64,000 nucleotides of DNA from Streptomyces sp. DH24 (GTDB lineage Bacteria; Actinomycetota; Actinomycetes; Streptomycetales; Streptomycetaceae): the NCBI RefSeq assembly GCF_029813775.1, contig NZ_JARVKW010000005.1:1-64000 (forward strand), written 5' to 3'. A program made the position numbers and the translations under genes. A model generated the notes under the pieces. That model searched no databases. It saw only the letters and a program-made list of their open reading frames with translations, and was not told the DNA's origin. Positions 18,421-26,463 of the stretch are shown in pieces. Numbering within the stretch: position 1 is the first letter of the stretch; each line of letters starts with the position of its first letter.

Positions 18421-19287
18421 GTGCCCCGTCTGTCTGAAGTCATCGCCGCGCTGGAGAACCTGTGGCCCGCCGAGCGGGCCGAGTCCTGGGACGCGGTCGG
18501 GACCGTCGTGGGCGATCCCGACCAGGACGTCTCCCGGGTGCTGTTCGCCGTCGACCCCGTGCGGGAGATCGTCGACGAGGCCGTGAAGCTGGGCGCCGAC
18601 CTGCTCGTCACCCACCACCCGCTCTATCTGCGCGGGACGACGACGGTCGCGGCCTCCACCTTCAAGGGCCGTGTCGTGCACACCCTCATCAAGAACGACA
18701 TCGCGCTGCACGTCGCCCACACCAACGCCGACACCGCCGACCCGGGCGTCTCCGACGCGCTCGCGGGCGCGCTCGACCTCCGCGTCGTACGCCCCCTCGT
18801 GCCGGACGCCACCGACCCCGAGGGCCGCCGCGGCCTCGGGCGGGTCTGCGAGCTGGACCACCCGGTCACCGTCCGCGAGTTCGCCGCCCGCGCCGCCGAG
18901 CGGCTGCCCGCCACCGCGCAGGGCATCCGCGTCGCCGGCGACCCCGAGGCGACGGTCCGCACGGTCGCCGTCAGCGGCGGCTCCGGCGACAGCCTCTTCG
19001 ACCACGTGCGCGCGGCCGGCGTCGACGCCTTCCTCACCGCGGACCTGCGCCACCACCCGGCGTCGGAGTTCGTGGCGGATCGCGCCCACAGTCCTCTCGC
19101 GCTGCTCGACGCGGCGCACTGGGCCACCGAATGGCCCTGGTGCGAGCTGGCCGCGAGCCAGCTCGACGAGATCTCCGACCGGCACGGATGGGATCTCCGC
19201 GTCCACGTCTCGAAGACGGTCACCGACCCCTGGACCGCCCACGCGGCCTCCGCCACCACACCTGACCCACTGGGAGCCCCCAACTGA
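18421..19287 (+). CDS. Nif3-like dinuclear metal-centre hexameric protein
   Basis: This is a 288-residue protein of the NIF3/YbgI/DUF34 family. Metal-ligand motifs are visible: LVTHHPLYLRG (about residues 62-72), AHTNADTA (about 100-107) and DAAHWATEWPWCEL (about 222-235). The family binds two metals in a toroidal hexamer, and a GTP cyclohydrolase-type or metal-chaperone function has been proposed. The GTG at 18421 is taken because it gives the conserved PRLSEVIAALE beginning. The stop overlaps the CTG start of the next gene, so the pair is coupled, the usual actinobacterial arrangement with the zinc-ribbon protein and RNase HI. Confidence 0.9.
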   Translation: MPRLSEVIAALENLWPAERAESWDAVGTVVGDPDQDVSRVLFAVDPVREIVDEAVKLGADLLVTHHPLYLRGTTTVAASTFKGRVVHTLIKNDIALHVAHTNADTADPGVSDALAGALDLRVVRPLVPDATDPEGRRGLGRVCELDHPVTVREFAARAAERLPATAQGIRVAGDPEATVRTVAVSGGSGDSLFDHVRAAGVDAFLTADLRHHPASEFVADRAHSPLALLDAAHWATEWPWCELAASQLDEISDRHGWDLRVHVSKTVTDPWTAHAASATTPDPLGAPN

Positions 19288-20027
19288 ACGCCGCGCCCGC
19301 CGACCAGATCCGACTCCTCGACGTCCAGGACCTCGACGTCCGCCTGCAGCAGCTCGCCCACCGGCGCAGGTCCCTGCCCGAGCACGCCGAACTGGAGTCG
19401 CTGACCAAGGACCTGACGCAGCTGCGCGACCTGCTGGTGGCCGCGCAGACCGAGGAGAGCGACTGCGCCCGCGAACAGACCAAGGCCGAGCAGGACGTGG
19501 ACCAGGTGCGCCAGCGCGCCGCCCGCGACCAGAAGCGCCTGGACTCCGGCGCGGTCAGCTCCCCGAAGGACCTGGAGAACCTCCAGCGCGAGATCGCGTC
19601 CCTCGCCAAGCGGCAGGGCGACCTGGAGGACGTCGTCCTGGAGGTCATGGAGCGCCGCGAGTCCGCGCAGGAGCGGGTCGCCGAGCTCACCGAGCGGGTC
19701 TCCGCCGTCCAGTCGAAGATCAACGACGCGACCGCGCGCCGTGACGCCGCGTTCGAGGAGATCGACGGCGAGGAAGCGACCGTGACCAAGGAGCGCGAGG
19801 TCGTCGCGGCCTCCGTCCCGGCCGACCTCCTCAAGCTCTACGACAAGCTCCGCGCGCAGCAGGGCGGCGTCGGCGCGGCGAAGCTCTACGCCCGCACCTG
19901 CCAGGGCTGCCGTCAGGAGCTGGCCATCACCGAGCTCAGCGAGATCCGCTCGGCGGCGCCCGACACGGTGGTGCGCTGCGAGAACTGCCGCCGCATCCTG
20001 GTGCGGACGGCCGAGTCCGGCCTGTAA
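19284..20027 (+). CDS. Coiled-coil C4-type zinc-ribbon protein
   Basis: This is a 247-residue protein. A long coiled coil (about residues 15-190, rich in Glu, Gln, Arg and Leu) is followed by a zinc ribbon with four cysteines (CQGCRQEL and CENCRRIL). It is the CT398/zf-RING_7 family, thought to be a nucleic-acid-associated or interaction protein. The best start is CTG at 19284: it overlaps the Nif3 stop (CTGA), has GGGAG seven bases upstream and restores the conserved QIRLLDVQDLD segment that the first ATG would lose. Unannotated CTG starts are easily missed here. Confidence 0.87.
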   Translation: MNAAPADQIRLLDVQDLDVRLQQLAHRRRSLPEHAELESLTKDLTQLRDLLVAAQTEESDCAREQTKAEQDVDQVRQRAARDQKRLDSGAVSSPKDLENLQREIASLAKRQGDLEDVVLEVMERRESAQERVAELTERVSAVQSKINDATARRDAAFEEIDGEEATVTKEREVVAASVPADLLKLYDKLRAQQGGVGAAKLYARTCQGCRQELAITELSEIRSAAPDTVVRCENCRRILVRTAESGL

Positions 20028-20039
20028 GGGACGCGGTCC

Positions 20040-21332
20040 GTGCGGGAGTTCATCGTCGAGGCCGACGGCGGGTCACGGGGCAACCCGGGGCCCGCGGGCT
20101 ACGGCTGCGTGGTCGTCGACGCCGCGACGGGGGAGACCCTGGTCGAGGCGGCCGAGTACCTGGGCGTCGCCACGAACAACGTGGCGGAGTACCGAGGGCT
20201 GCTGGCCGGTCTGCGCGCCGCCCGTGACCTGGACCCGTCCGCCACGGTCCGGGTCCGGATGGACTCCAAGCTGGTCGTCGAGCAGATGTCGGGACGCTGG
20301 AAGATCAAGCACCCCGACATGAAGCCGCTCGCGGCGGAGGCGGTACGGGTGTTTCCGCCCGGTCAGGTCACGTACGAGTGGATCCCGCGCGAGCGGAACA
20401 AGCACGCGGACCGGCTGGCGAACGAGGCGATGGACGGGGGCGCGTCGGCGGGCGCTTACGTGGTGCACCGCTCGGCGGCGGACCTTGCCCGGGGTGGAGC
20501 CGCGGCATCGGGCGGGGCCGCGGAACTGGGCGGGGTCGCCGACCCGGGCGGAGCCGGGGCCGCGTCCCCCGGGCCCGGGCGCATCGCCGCCCACGCCGAC
20601 ACCCGGGCCGCCGATGCCGACGCCGGTGCTGCCGACGCCGGTGCTGCCGACGCCGACACCCGGGTGGCCAAGGCCGTCGCCGCCCCCGGCTGGGGACCCC
20701 CCGACATGGGCGCCCCGGCCACCTTCGTCCTGCTGCGGCACGGCGAGACGCTCCTCACCCCCCAGAAGCGGTTCTCCGGCAGCGGCGGGAGCGACCCGTC
20801 CCTGTCCGACGTCGGCCGGGAGCAGGCCGAGAAGGTCGCCGCGGCGCTGGCCCGGCGCGGCACGATCGAGGCGGTCGTGTCCTCGCCCCTGGCCCGTACC
20901 CGCGAGACCGCGAGGATCGTCGCCGACCGCCTGGGCCTGGAGGTCGCCGTCGAGGAGGGCCTGCGCGAGACCGACTTCGGCGCCTGGGAGGGGCTGACCT
21001 TCGCCGAGGTCCGCGAGCGCCACCCGGACGACCTGGACGCCTGGCTGGCCTCCCCGGACGCCGAACCCACCGGCGGGGGCGAGAGCTTCGCGGCCACCGG
21101 CACCCGTATCGCCGCCGTCCGGGACAAGCTCGTCGCCGCGTACGCGGGCCGCACGGTGCTGCTCGTCTCGCACGTCACGCCGATCAAGACGCTCGTACGT
21201 CTCGCCCTGGGCGCCCCGCCCGAGTCGCTGTTCCGCATGGAACTGTCGGCGGCGTCGCTGTCGGCGGTGGCGTACTACGCGGACGGCAACGCGAGCGTCC
21301 GCCTCTTCAACGACACCTCACACCTGCGCTGA
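20040..21332 (+). CDS. Bifunctional RNase HI / acid (alpha-ribazole-type) phosphatase
   Basis: The 430-residue fusion has an N-terminal RNase HI domain (residues 1-135; EADGGSRGNPG, NNVAEYRGLLAGL, VRMDSKLV and NKHADRLAN supply the catalytic acids). An Ala/Asp/Gly repeat linker spans about 140-225. The C-terminal histidine phosphatase domain (FVLLRHGETLL with the phospho-His, SHVTPIKTLV) follows. Mycobacterial Rv2228c has the same build and combines RNA/DNA-hybrid cleavage with CobC-like phosphatase activity. The GTG start lies 12 bases after the zinc-ribbon gene stop. The long low-complexity linker is unusual and may vary between strains. Confidence 0.92.
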   Translation: MREFIVEADGGSRGNPGPAGYGCVVVDAATGETLVEAAEYLGVATNNVAEYRGLLAGLRAARDLDPSATVRVRMDSKLVVEQMSGRWKIKHPDMKPLAAEAVRVFPPGQVTYEWIPRERNKHADRLANEAMDGGASAGAYVVHRSAADLARGGAAASGGAAELGGVADPGGAGAASPGPGRIAAHADTRAADADAGAADAGAADADTRVAKAVAAPGWGPPDMGAPATFVLLRHGETLLTPQKRFSGSGGSDPSLSDVGREQAEKVAAALARRGTIEAVVSSPLARTRETARIVADRLGLEVAVEEGLRETDFGAWEGLTFAEVRERHPDDLDAWLASPDAEPTGGGESFAATGTRIAAVRDKLVAAYAGRTVLLVSHVTPIKTLVRLALGAPPESLFRMELSAASLSAVAYYADGNASVRLFNDTSHLR

Positions 21333-21361
21333 GCCCACGCCCTCAGGGACGCCCGGCAGCC

Positions 21362-21391
21362 GCGTGGGCCGGCGGCATCTCCGGCCCGCGC
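21362..21391. terminator. Hairpin between convergent genes
   Basis: GCGTGGGCCGG pairs with CCGGCCCGCGC (one G-U) around an 8-base loop, in the 73-base gap between the RNase HI/phosphatase gene and the convergent eda. Confidence 0.65.
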
Positions 21392-21405
21392 TGGGCCGGT
21401 TGCTG

Positions 21406-22071
21406 TCACCGACGCCCCGCACCCGCCCCGAGCCCGGCCGCCTCGCGGGCCAGTGACTCCACGCGCGCCCAGTCCCGGGCGGCCACCGCGTCCGCCGGGA
21501 GCATCCAACTGCCGCCCACACACCCGACGTTGGGCAGCGCCAGGTACGCGGGCGCGGAGGCGGGTCCGATACCGCCGGTCGGACAGAAGCGGGCCTGCGG
21601 CAGCGGACCGGCGAGCGACTTCAGGTACGCGGTGCCGCCCGCGGCCTCGGCCGGGAAGAACTTCATCTCCCGCACCCCGCGCTCCAGCAGCGCCACCACC
21701 TCGGACGTGGTCGACACCCCCGGCAGGAACGGCACACCGGACGCCCGCATCGCCTCCAGCAGTACGTCCGTCCAGCCGGGGCTCACCAGGAAGCGCGCCC
21801 CCGCCGCCACCGCGTCGGCGACCTGACCAGGCGTGACCACGGTGCCCGCCCCGACCACCGCCTCGGGCACCGCGCCGGCGATCGCGCGGATGGCGTCGAG
21901 CGCGGCGGGCGTCCGCAGCGTCACCTCGATCGCGGGCAGCCCGCCCGCCACGAGCGCACGCGCGAGCGGCACGGCGTCAGCGGCGTCCTCGATGACGACG
22001 ACGGGCACGACGGGAGCGAGGTCCAGCACGGAACCGGGCAGGGCGGAGGAAGCGGTGGAGGAGGAAGCCAT
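21406..22071 (-). CDS. eda: 2-dehydro-3-deoxyphosphogluconate (KDPG/KHG) aldolase
   Basis: This class I aldolase splits KDPG into pyruvate and glyceraldehyde-3-phosphate at the end of the Entner-Doudoroff pathway or of sugar-acid catabolism. The 221-residue protein shows AIEVTLRTPAAL with the catalytic Glu (about residues 46-57), VVGAGTV, FLVSPGW, the Schiff-base Lys in EMKFFPAEAAGG (about 134-145) and TGGIGP near 166. The start is the ATG at 22071. No edd or kinase gene is next to it, so it acts here as a single unit. Palindromic sequence just upstream (22094-22132) may be its operator. Confidence 0.92.
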   Translation of the reverse strand: MASSSTASSALPGSVLDLAPVVPVVVIEDAADAVPLARALVAGGLPAIEVTLRTPAALDAIRAIAGAVPEAVVGAGTVVTPGQVADAVAAGARFLVSPGWTDVLLEAMRASGVPFLPGVSTTSEVVALLERGVREMKFFPAEAAGGTAYLKSLAGPLPQARFCPTGGIGPASAPAYLALPNVGCVGGSWMLPADAVAARDWARVESLAREAAGLGAGAGRR

Positions 22072-22093
22072 GGCCTCATCCTGCCCAGCACGC

Positions 22094-22132
22094 GCATCAT
22101 GTGCAAAGCCCGTTGCACATCATGCAACGGGC
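22094..22132. promoter_or_regulatory. Overlapping palindromes between yaaA and eda
   Basis: TTGCACATCATGCAA (22113-22127) is a TTGCA-n5-TGCAA palindrome. It sits in a hairpin CCCGTTGC-acatcat-GCAACGGG (22110-22132). A second half-site GCATCATGTGCAA (22094-22106) repeats it inverted with one mismatch. The block is 23 bases upstream of the eda ATG and 14 bases past the yaaA stop, both on the minus strand. It could be a repressor operator for eda, a terminator for yaaA, or both. Confidence 0.5.
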
Positions 22133-22145
22133 GGTGCCTGCGCTG

Positions 22146-22928
22146 TCAGTGGACCTCCGTCACCAGCACGTCCAGCGCCCACGCCTGCCCCGCCTTGACC
22201 GGCGCCCGCGCCTCCACCTCGTACCCGAGGTCCCGCAGCGCCTCCACCAGCTCCGCCGGGCCCTTCGGCACGGCACCGGACGTCAGCAGGCTCCGTACGA
22301 TCCGGCCCTTGGTCGCCTTGTTGAAGTGGCTGACCACCTTCCGGGTCGGCGCGTGCAGCACCCGCACCGTCGCCGTCCGCTCCGCGACCTCGCCCTTCGG
22401 CTTCCAGGCGGCGGCGTACGCGGCCGACCTGAGGTCCAGCACCAGCCCGCCCCCGGCCACCGCGGGCAGCGCCTCGGCCATCGGCGCACGCCAGTGCCCG
22501 CCCAGCGCGCCCAGACCGGGCAGCTTCACGCCCATCGAGCAGCGGTAGGACGGAATCCGGTCCGTCACCCGGACCGCGCCCCACAGCCCCGAGAACACCA
22601 GCAGCGAACGGCCCGCCCGGCGCCTGGCCGCCGTGTCGAGCGAGGCCAGGTCCAGGGCGTCGTAGAGCACACCCGTGTAGATCTCCCCGGCCGGGCGTGC
22701 CCCGGCGGTGCGCAGCCCGGCGTTCTTGGCGACCTCGCCCCGCAGCCCCTCGCTCAGCCCCAGCACCTCGCGGGCCTTGTCCTCGTCGGCCGCGCACAGC
22801 TCGACCAGCTCCTCCAGCACGGCCTCGCGGGCCGCCGTGAGCTCCGGCAGCGACAGGGACTCCGGCTTCAGCGGGGCACCGCGGCCGGAGGACGCCTTTC
22901 CTTCCGAGGGAGGCAGCAGGACAAGCAC
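22146..22928 (-). CDS. yaaA: YaaA/DUF328 peroxide-stress protein
   Basis: This 260-residue protein of the YaaA family protects cells from peroxide by limiting free iron in E. coli. The family signature is present: VLLPPSEGK at the N-terminus, then GEIYTGVLYDALD, LLVFSGLWGAVRVTDRIPSYRCSMG and VVSHFNKATKGRIVR near residue 205. The GTG at 22928 follows GAAGGAG at ideal spacing and gives the conserved MLVLLPPSEGK start, so longer in-frame starts are rejected. Confidence 0.92.
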   Translation of the reverse strand: MLVLLPPSEGKASSGRGAPLKPESLSLPELTAAREAVLEELVELCAADEDKAREVLGLSEGLRGEVAKNAGLRTAGARPAGEIYTGVLYDALDLASLDTAARRRAGRSLLVFSGLWGAVRVTDRIPSYRCSMGVKLPGLGALGGHWRAPMAEALPAVAGGGLVLDLRSAAYAAAWKPKGEVAERTATVRVLHAPTRKVVSHFNKATKGRIVRSLLTSGAVPKGPAELVEALRDLGYEVEARAPVKAGQAWALDVLVTEVH

Positions 22929-23088
22929 CGAGGATCTCCTTCTGTCGAACTCCGGACAGCGTACGGCGTGCGTACGGCGGGCCACGGCGCCGTCCCGCCG
23001 TGCCTCCGGGCCCGTCTCCCGCCGTCCTTCGGCGTTCTTCACCGTCCCCCGCCGTGCCACCCGGCCGTCCCCGCCCTACGCTCGCCGT

Positions 23089-24528
23089 ATGCCCCGCCGC
23101 CACATCCGCGTCTCCGGTACCCCCGCGGCCCCGCTGCGCGCCGCCCTCACCGCCCTGCGCGCCGAACTCGACATCCCGGAGGACTTCCCGCCCGAGGTGC
23201 TGGCCGAGGCGGAGCGATCGGCGCGGAACCCGGTGCTGCCCGCCGACGACGCCACCGCCGACATCCCCCTCTTCACCATCGACCCGCCCACCTCCACCGA
23301 CCTCGACCAGGCGATGCACCTCTCCCGGCAGGGCACCGGCTACCGCGTCCGGTACGCCATCGCCGACGTCGCCGCCTTCGTCCGGCCCGGCGGAGCCGTC
23401 GACGCGGAGGCGCACCGGCGGGTGACCACGCTGTACTTCCCGGACACCCGCGTCCCGCTGCACCCGCCCGTGCTCAGCGAGGGCGCCGCCAGCCTGCTGC
23501 CGGGCCAGGACCGGCCGGCCGCCCTGTGGACGATCGACCTCGACGCCGAGGGCCGCACCGTCGCCGTGGACGTACGCCGGGCACTGGTGCGCAGCCGGGT
23601 CCGCTACGACTACGCGACCGCGCAGCGGCGGATCGACGACGGCACCGCCGAGGAACCCCTCGCCCTGCTCGCCGAGATCGGCCGGCTGCGCGAGCGCCAG
23701 GAGGTGGAGCGCGGCGGCATCTCCCTCAACGTCCCCGAGCAGGAGATCGTCCCCCGCGACCACGCCTACGAACTCGCCTACCGTGCCCCGCTGCCCGCCG
23801 ACGGCTGGAACGCCCAGATCTCCCTGCTCACCGGCATGGCCGCCGCCGACCTGATGCTCGCCAATGGCACCGGCGTCCTGCGCACCCTGCCCGCCGCGCC
23901 CGACGGAGCGGTCGCCCGGCTCCGCCGCACGGCCGAGGCGCTGCACGTCGACTGGCCGCACCACGTCTCGTACGCGGCACTGATCCGCTCCCTCGACCCG
24001 CGCGACCCGCGGCACGCGGCGTTCCTCCAGGAGTGCACGACGCTGCTGCGCGGCGCCGGCTACACCGTCTTCCGCGACGGCACCCTGCCGGACATCACCA
24101 CCCACTCCGCCGTGGCCGCCCCCTACACCCACTGCACGGCGCCGCTGCGCCGCCTCGCCGACCGGTACGCCACCGAGCTGTGCCTGGCGGCGGTCGCCGG
24201 CGAGGCCCTGCCCGACTGGGTGCCGGCCGCCCTCGACGCGCTGCCCGGCGAGATGACCGAGGGCACGCGGCGCGCGGGCGCGGTGGAGCGGGCCTGCGTC
24301 GACATCGTGGAGGCGGCGCTGCTGAAGGACCGGGTGGGGGAGGTGTTCGAGGGCGTGGTCGTGGACATCGAGGACCGCCGCCCGGACACGGGCACCGTTC
24401 AGGTGGAGTCCCCGGCGGTGATCGGCCGCATCGAGGGCGCGGGCGAAGGCATGCTGGGCCGGCGTCTTCGGGTGCGCCTCACGCAGGCCGACCCGGCAGC
24501 ACGGCGCGTGCGTTTCGCGCCCGCGTGA
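23089..24528 (+). CDS. RNB-domain (RNase II/R-type) ribonuclease
   Basis: This is a 479-residue 3'-5' exoribonuclease homologue. The RNB catalytic acids are in IPLFTIDPPTSTDLDQAMHL (about residues 60-79). Later family blocks are AIADVAAFVRPG, VRYDYATAQRRIDDG, NAQISLLTGMAAADLML and YTHCTAPLRRLADRY. The cold-shock and KH-like ends of full RNase II/R are missing. A short OB-like C-terminus (VFEGVVVDIEDRRPDTG) remains, as is usual for the compact actinobacterial form. The ATG at 23089 begins the conserved PRRHIRVSG leader. It lies just upstream of rnpB, another RNA-processing gene. Confidence 0.92.
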   Translation: MPRRHIRVSGTPAAPLRAALTALRAELDIPEDFPPEVLAEAERSARNPVLPADDATADIPLFTIDPPTSTDLDQAMHLSRQGTGYRVRYAIADVAAFVRPGGAVDAEAHRRVTTLYFPDTRVPLHPPVLSEGAASLLPGQDRPAALWTIDLDAEGRTVAVDVRRALVRSRVRYDYATAQRRIDDGTAEEPLALLAEIGRLRERQEVERGGISLNVPEQEIVPRDHAYELAYRAPLPADGWNAQISLLTGMAAADLMLANGTGVLRTLPAAPDGAVARLRRTAEALHVDWPHHVSYAALIRSLDPRDPRHAAFLQECTTLLRGAGYTVFRDGTLPDITTHSAVAAPYTHCTAPLRRLADRYATELCLAAVAGEALPDWVPAALDALPGEMTEGTRRAGAVERACVDIVEAALLKDRVGEVFEGVVVDIEDRRPDTGTVQVESPAVIGRIEGAGEGMLGRRLRVRLTQADPAARRVRFAPA

Positions 24529-24646
24529 CGGCGCCTGCGAGGCTGTGAGCGTCGTCGGCGTTTCGGCGGCCGAGGTCCACCTCGGGCGGCGGCGTGCGGA
24601 CGGCGGGCCGTCGGCCGTTCCGGGCCCGGTAGCATGGTTCACACGG

Positions 24647-25059
24647 CAGACGAGCCGGGCGGACGGCCGCGTGGAGTGACCCTTCGGGGGAGCTTCCCGA
24701 GGAACGTCCGGGCTCCACAGGGCAGGGTGGTGGCCAACAGCCACCCGGGGTGACCCGCGGGACAGTGCCACAGAAAACAGACCGCCGGGGACCTCGGTCC
24801 TCGGTAAGGGTGAAACGGTGGTGTAAGAGACCACCAGTGCCCAGGGTGACCTGGGCAGCTAGGTAAACCCCACCCGGAGCAAGGTCAAGAGGAGCGCCGT
24901 GAAACGCGCTCTGCGCGGACGTTCGAGGGCTGCCCGCCCGAGTCCGCGGGTAGACCGCACGAGGCCGGTGGCAACACCGGCCCTAGATGGATGGCCGTCG
25001 CCCCGGCGTCCGCGAGGACACCGGGGAACAGAACCCGGCGTACAGCCCGACTCGTCTGC
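24647..25059 (+). ncRNA. rnpB: RNase P RNA, bacterial type A
   Basis: This is the catalytic RNA that matures tRNA 5' ends. The 5' end CAGACGAGCCGGG pairs with the 3' end CCCGACTCGTCTG to close helix P1. Conserved core segments are visible: GAGGAACGTCCGGGCTCCAC, then ACAGAAAACAGACCGCC, GGTAAGGGTGAAACGGTGGT with AAGAGACCACCAG, AGCAAGGTCAAGAGGAG, and near the end GGGGAACAGAACCCGGCGTA. A TAGCAT hexamer at 24630-24635 may be its -10. The last 26 bases (25034-25059) are repeated exactly at 49852-49877, marking it as the integration target of the following island. P1 is intact, so the gene should still work. Confidence 0.95.
25034..25059 (+). repeat. attL: left 26-bp direct repeat (rnpB 3' end)
   Basis: These 26 bases, starting CCCGGCGTACAGCCC and ending GACTCGTCTGC, are the terminal P1 strand and neighbouring sequence of rnpB. 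They are repeated without mismatch at 49852-49877. The element's end rebuilds the gene terminus, as integrases that use tRNA or tmRNA genes do. Confidence 0.85.
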
Positions 25060-25689
25060 TTTTATGGCCTTGACCTGGGGATTCACCCGGGGCGGGGCCA
25101 TTTTCCGTTAAGAGAAGGTTCCCGCTCTACCTGCGGGTTCCCGGGAGTTCCCGCGTGATTGTGCAACGGTTGTGAAATGGGGGAGCGGTCGGCGGGGCGT
25201 GATTCGGCTCGTACGACGGGGTACCGAGCGAGTGTTGCGCAGATTCGAGCCCTGGGCAGGGGCCGCAGACAAGGGCTGGTCGTGGTGAACCCCCTGTGAC
25301 CTGCGGGGATCCGCTCATCGTGGCCATGTCGACGCTCTACCGAAAACGCGTGTCGGATGACGCGGCGATTGACGGCGCCCTGTCATTTCTCGCGGTGCGC
25401 AGGTTCGAACCCTCGACGGGGCCTGGAGCATGGGAACAACGGAAGCGGCCGGTCGGGGCCGGGCAGGCTGGTGATCCAAGACGGTTGTCCGGTCGCACCG
25501 GTAGACCGATCGCTTGGTCGCAGCTTCGAGTCCTGAGCGAGCGTACTGAGCGAGGTCCACGCCCTCAAAGGCGACTCCTATCCGCATGCGAAGATGCGAA
25601 CTCGTACGCGTCTCTGCCGACCAACGTCTACGACTGGGCAAACCTACAGGGAAGACCCAAAGCGTCAGGTTTCGACCGCCCAAATGAGG
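25060..25689. other. Left end of island, no intact gene seen
   Basis: These 630 bases have mixed composition with many short open frames that do not look coding. Just after rnpB a GC-rich partial inverted repeat followed by ATTTTCCGTTA (25064-25111) could act as the terminator. Three segments resemble tRNA T-arms (GCAGATTCGAGCC near 25250, GCAGGTTCGAACC near 25409, GCAGCTTCGAGTCC near 25520), but none has the remaining arms of a tRNA. Degenerate tRNA pieces from a former phage or plasmid are possible. Confidence 0.45.
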
Positions 25690-26238
25690 TCAGGATTCAC
25701 GTTCTGTCGGTGCCTGCTTCAGGTGATGGGTGAGGCGCTGGAACACAGACCAGGCGTGTGGGTCGGTTCCGTCTCCCAAGGGGGAGTGGAGTGCCGAGCC
25801 GAGCTGCACCGGAGTGGGGCCTTGAGGCGGGCGCTCGGCACGGTCCGGGCCGATCCGCCGGCGCTCGTCGTGTCCGAGTGTGAACGCGACGGGGATCGGT
25901 GGGTGTTCCAGGTGCGGTGGGACAGTCAGATCGCGGCGGGCGGCGCGGACCGCAGTGAGCAGGGTGACGAGGCCGTGCCGGGTGTCGAATTCGGCTGCGA
26001 GGTCCCTGATCCTTTCCAGGGGTGGTGCCTCGTCCGTGCCGTAGCCGAGCGCGAGGGCGATGTGCTCCTCGACACCCGCCGGTGTGCGGAGCACGCTGTG
26101 CGGAGCACGCGCATGGTGGCGAGGGCCGGACGGTCGGGGTGTCCAACGGCGATCAGCGAGGGGGCGGCCGTCGGGCCGGCGTACAGCCCACTCGTCTGCC
26201 TCCCCCCACATTTCCACAGACCATTGCCCATAGGCCAT
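25690..26238 (-). pseudogene. Probable frameshifted remnant of an unknown gene
   Basis: A minus-strand frame of about 180 residues begins MAYGQWSVEMWGEADEWAV at 26238, after GGAAAG. It has a coherent-looking second half (EEHIALALGYGTDEAP, then FDTRHGLVTLLTAVRAARRD). Between them the protein-like reading shifts to another frame (SLIAVGHPDRPALATMRVL), which suggests two indels. The att-like 24-mer at 26176-26199 lies exactly at the first switch, so the frame may have been made by recombination there. I do not recognise the family. Confidence 0.35.
26176..26199 (+). repeat. Third att-like copy (one base deleted)
   Basis: CCGGCGTACAGCCC followed by ACTCGTCTGC repeats the last 25 bases of the att core with a single missing G. 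Such a match is very unlikely by chance and sits 1.1 kb inside the left end of the island, in the same orientation as attL and attR. Confidence 0.7.
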
Positions 26239-26369
26239 GCTTTCCGGATCACGCCCGGAACGGCGAGCCAGCGCAGGGTCGGCACAGGGGCACCGCTGAG
26301 AGCTGGCGACGGGCGTCTTGGCGTTGGCAGGAGAGGGGAGCCCACCATAGCCCCCTTCCTTCATCACCC

Positions 26370-26398
26370 CTTCTCGTGCCACAGGCAGGCACTAGGAT
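26370..26398 (+). promoter_or_regulatory. Possible promoter of pglW
   Basis: TAGGAT at 26393-26398 resembles a Streptomyces -10 hexamer, 66 bases upstream of the pglW ATG, with a weak TTCTCG about 17 bases further upstream. This is suggestive only. Confidence 0.3.
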
Positions 26399-26463
26399 CT
26401 GCACCCTGGGTCTGACCATGGGGAACGGCGACCTTCGCGGGACACAGGGAGCGGGGAACAGGC

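Noticed and set aside
25240..25545. Three T-arm-like sequences (TTCGAGCC, GTTCGAACC, TTCGAGTCC) that suggest tRNA genes
   Set aside because: The flanking bases do not form 5-bp T-stems, and no matching acceptor, D or anticodon arms lie at the right distances. At most they are degenerate remnants.
25296..25733. A 145-residue plus-strand frame and an overlapping minus-strand 122-residue frame
   Set aside because: Neither has a ribosome site or protein-like composition, and they cover the T-arm-like segments. I read the stretch as non-coding.
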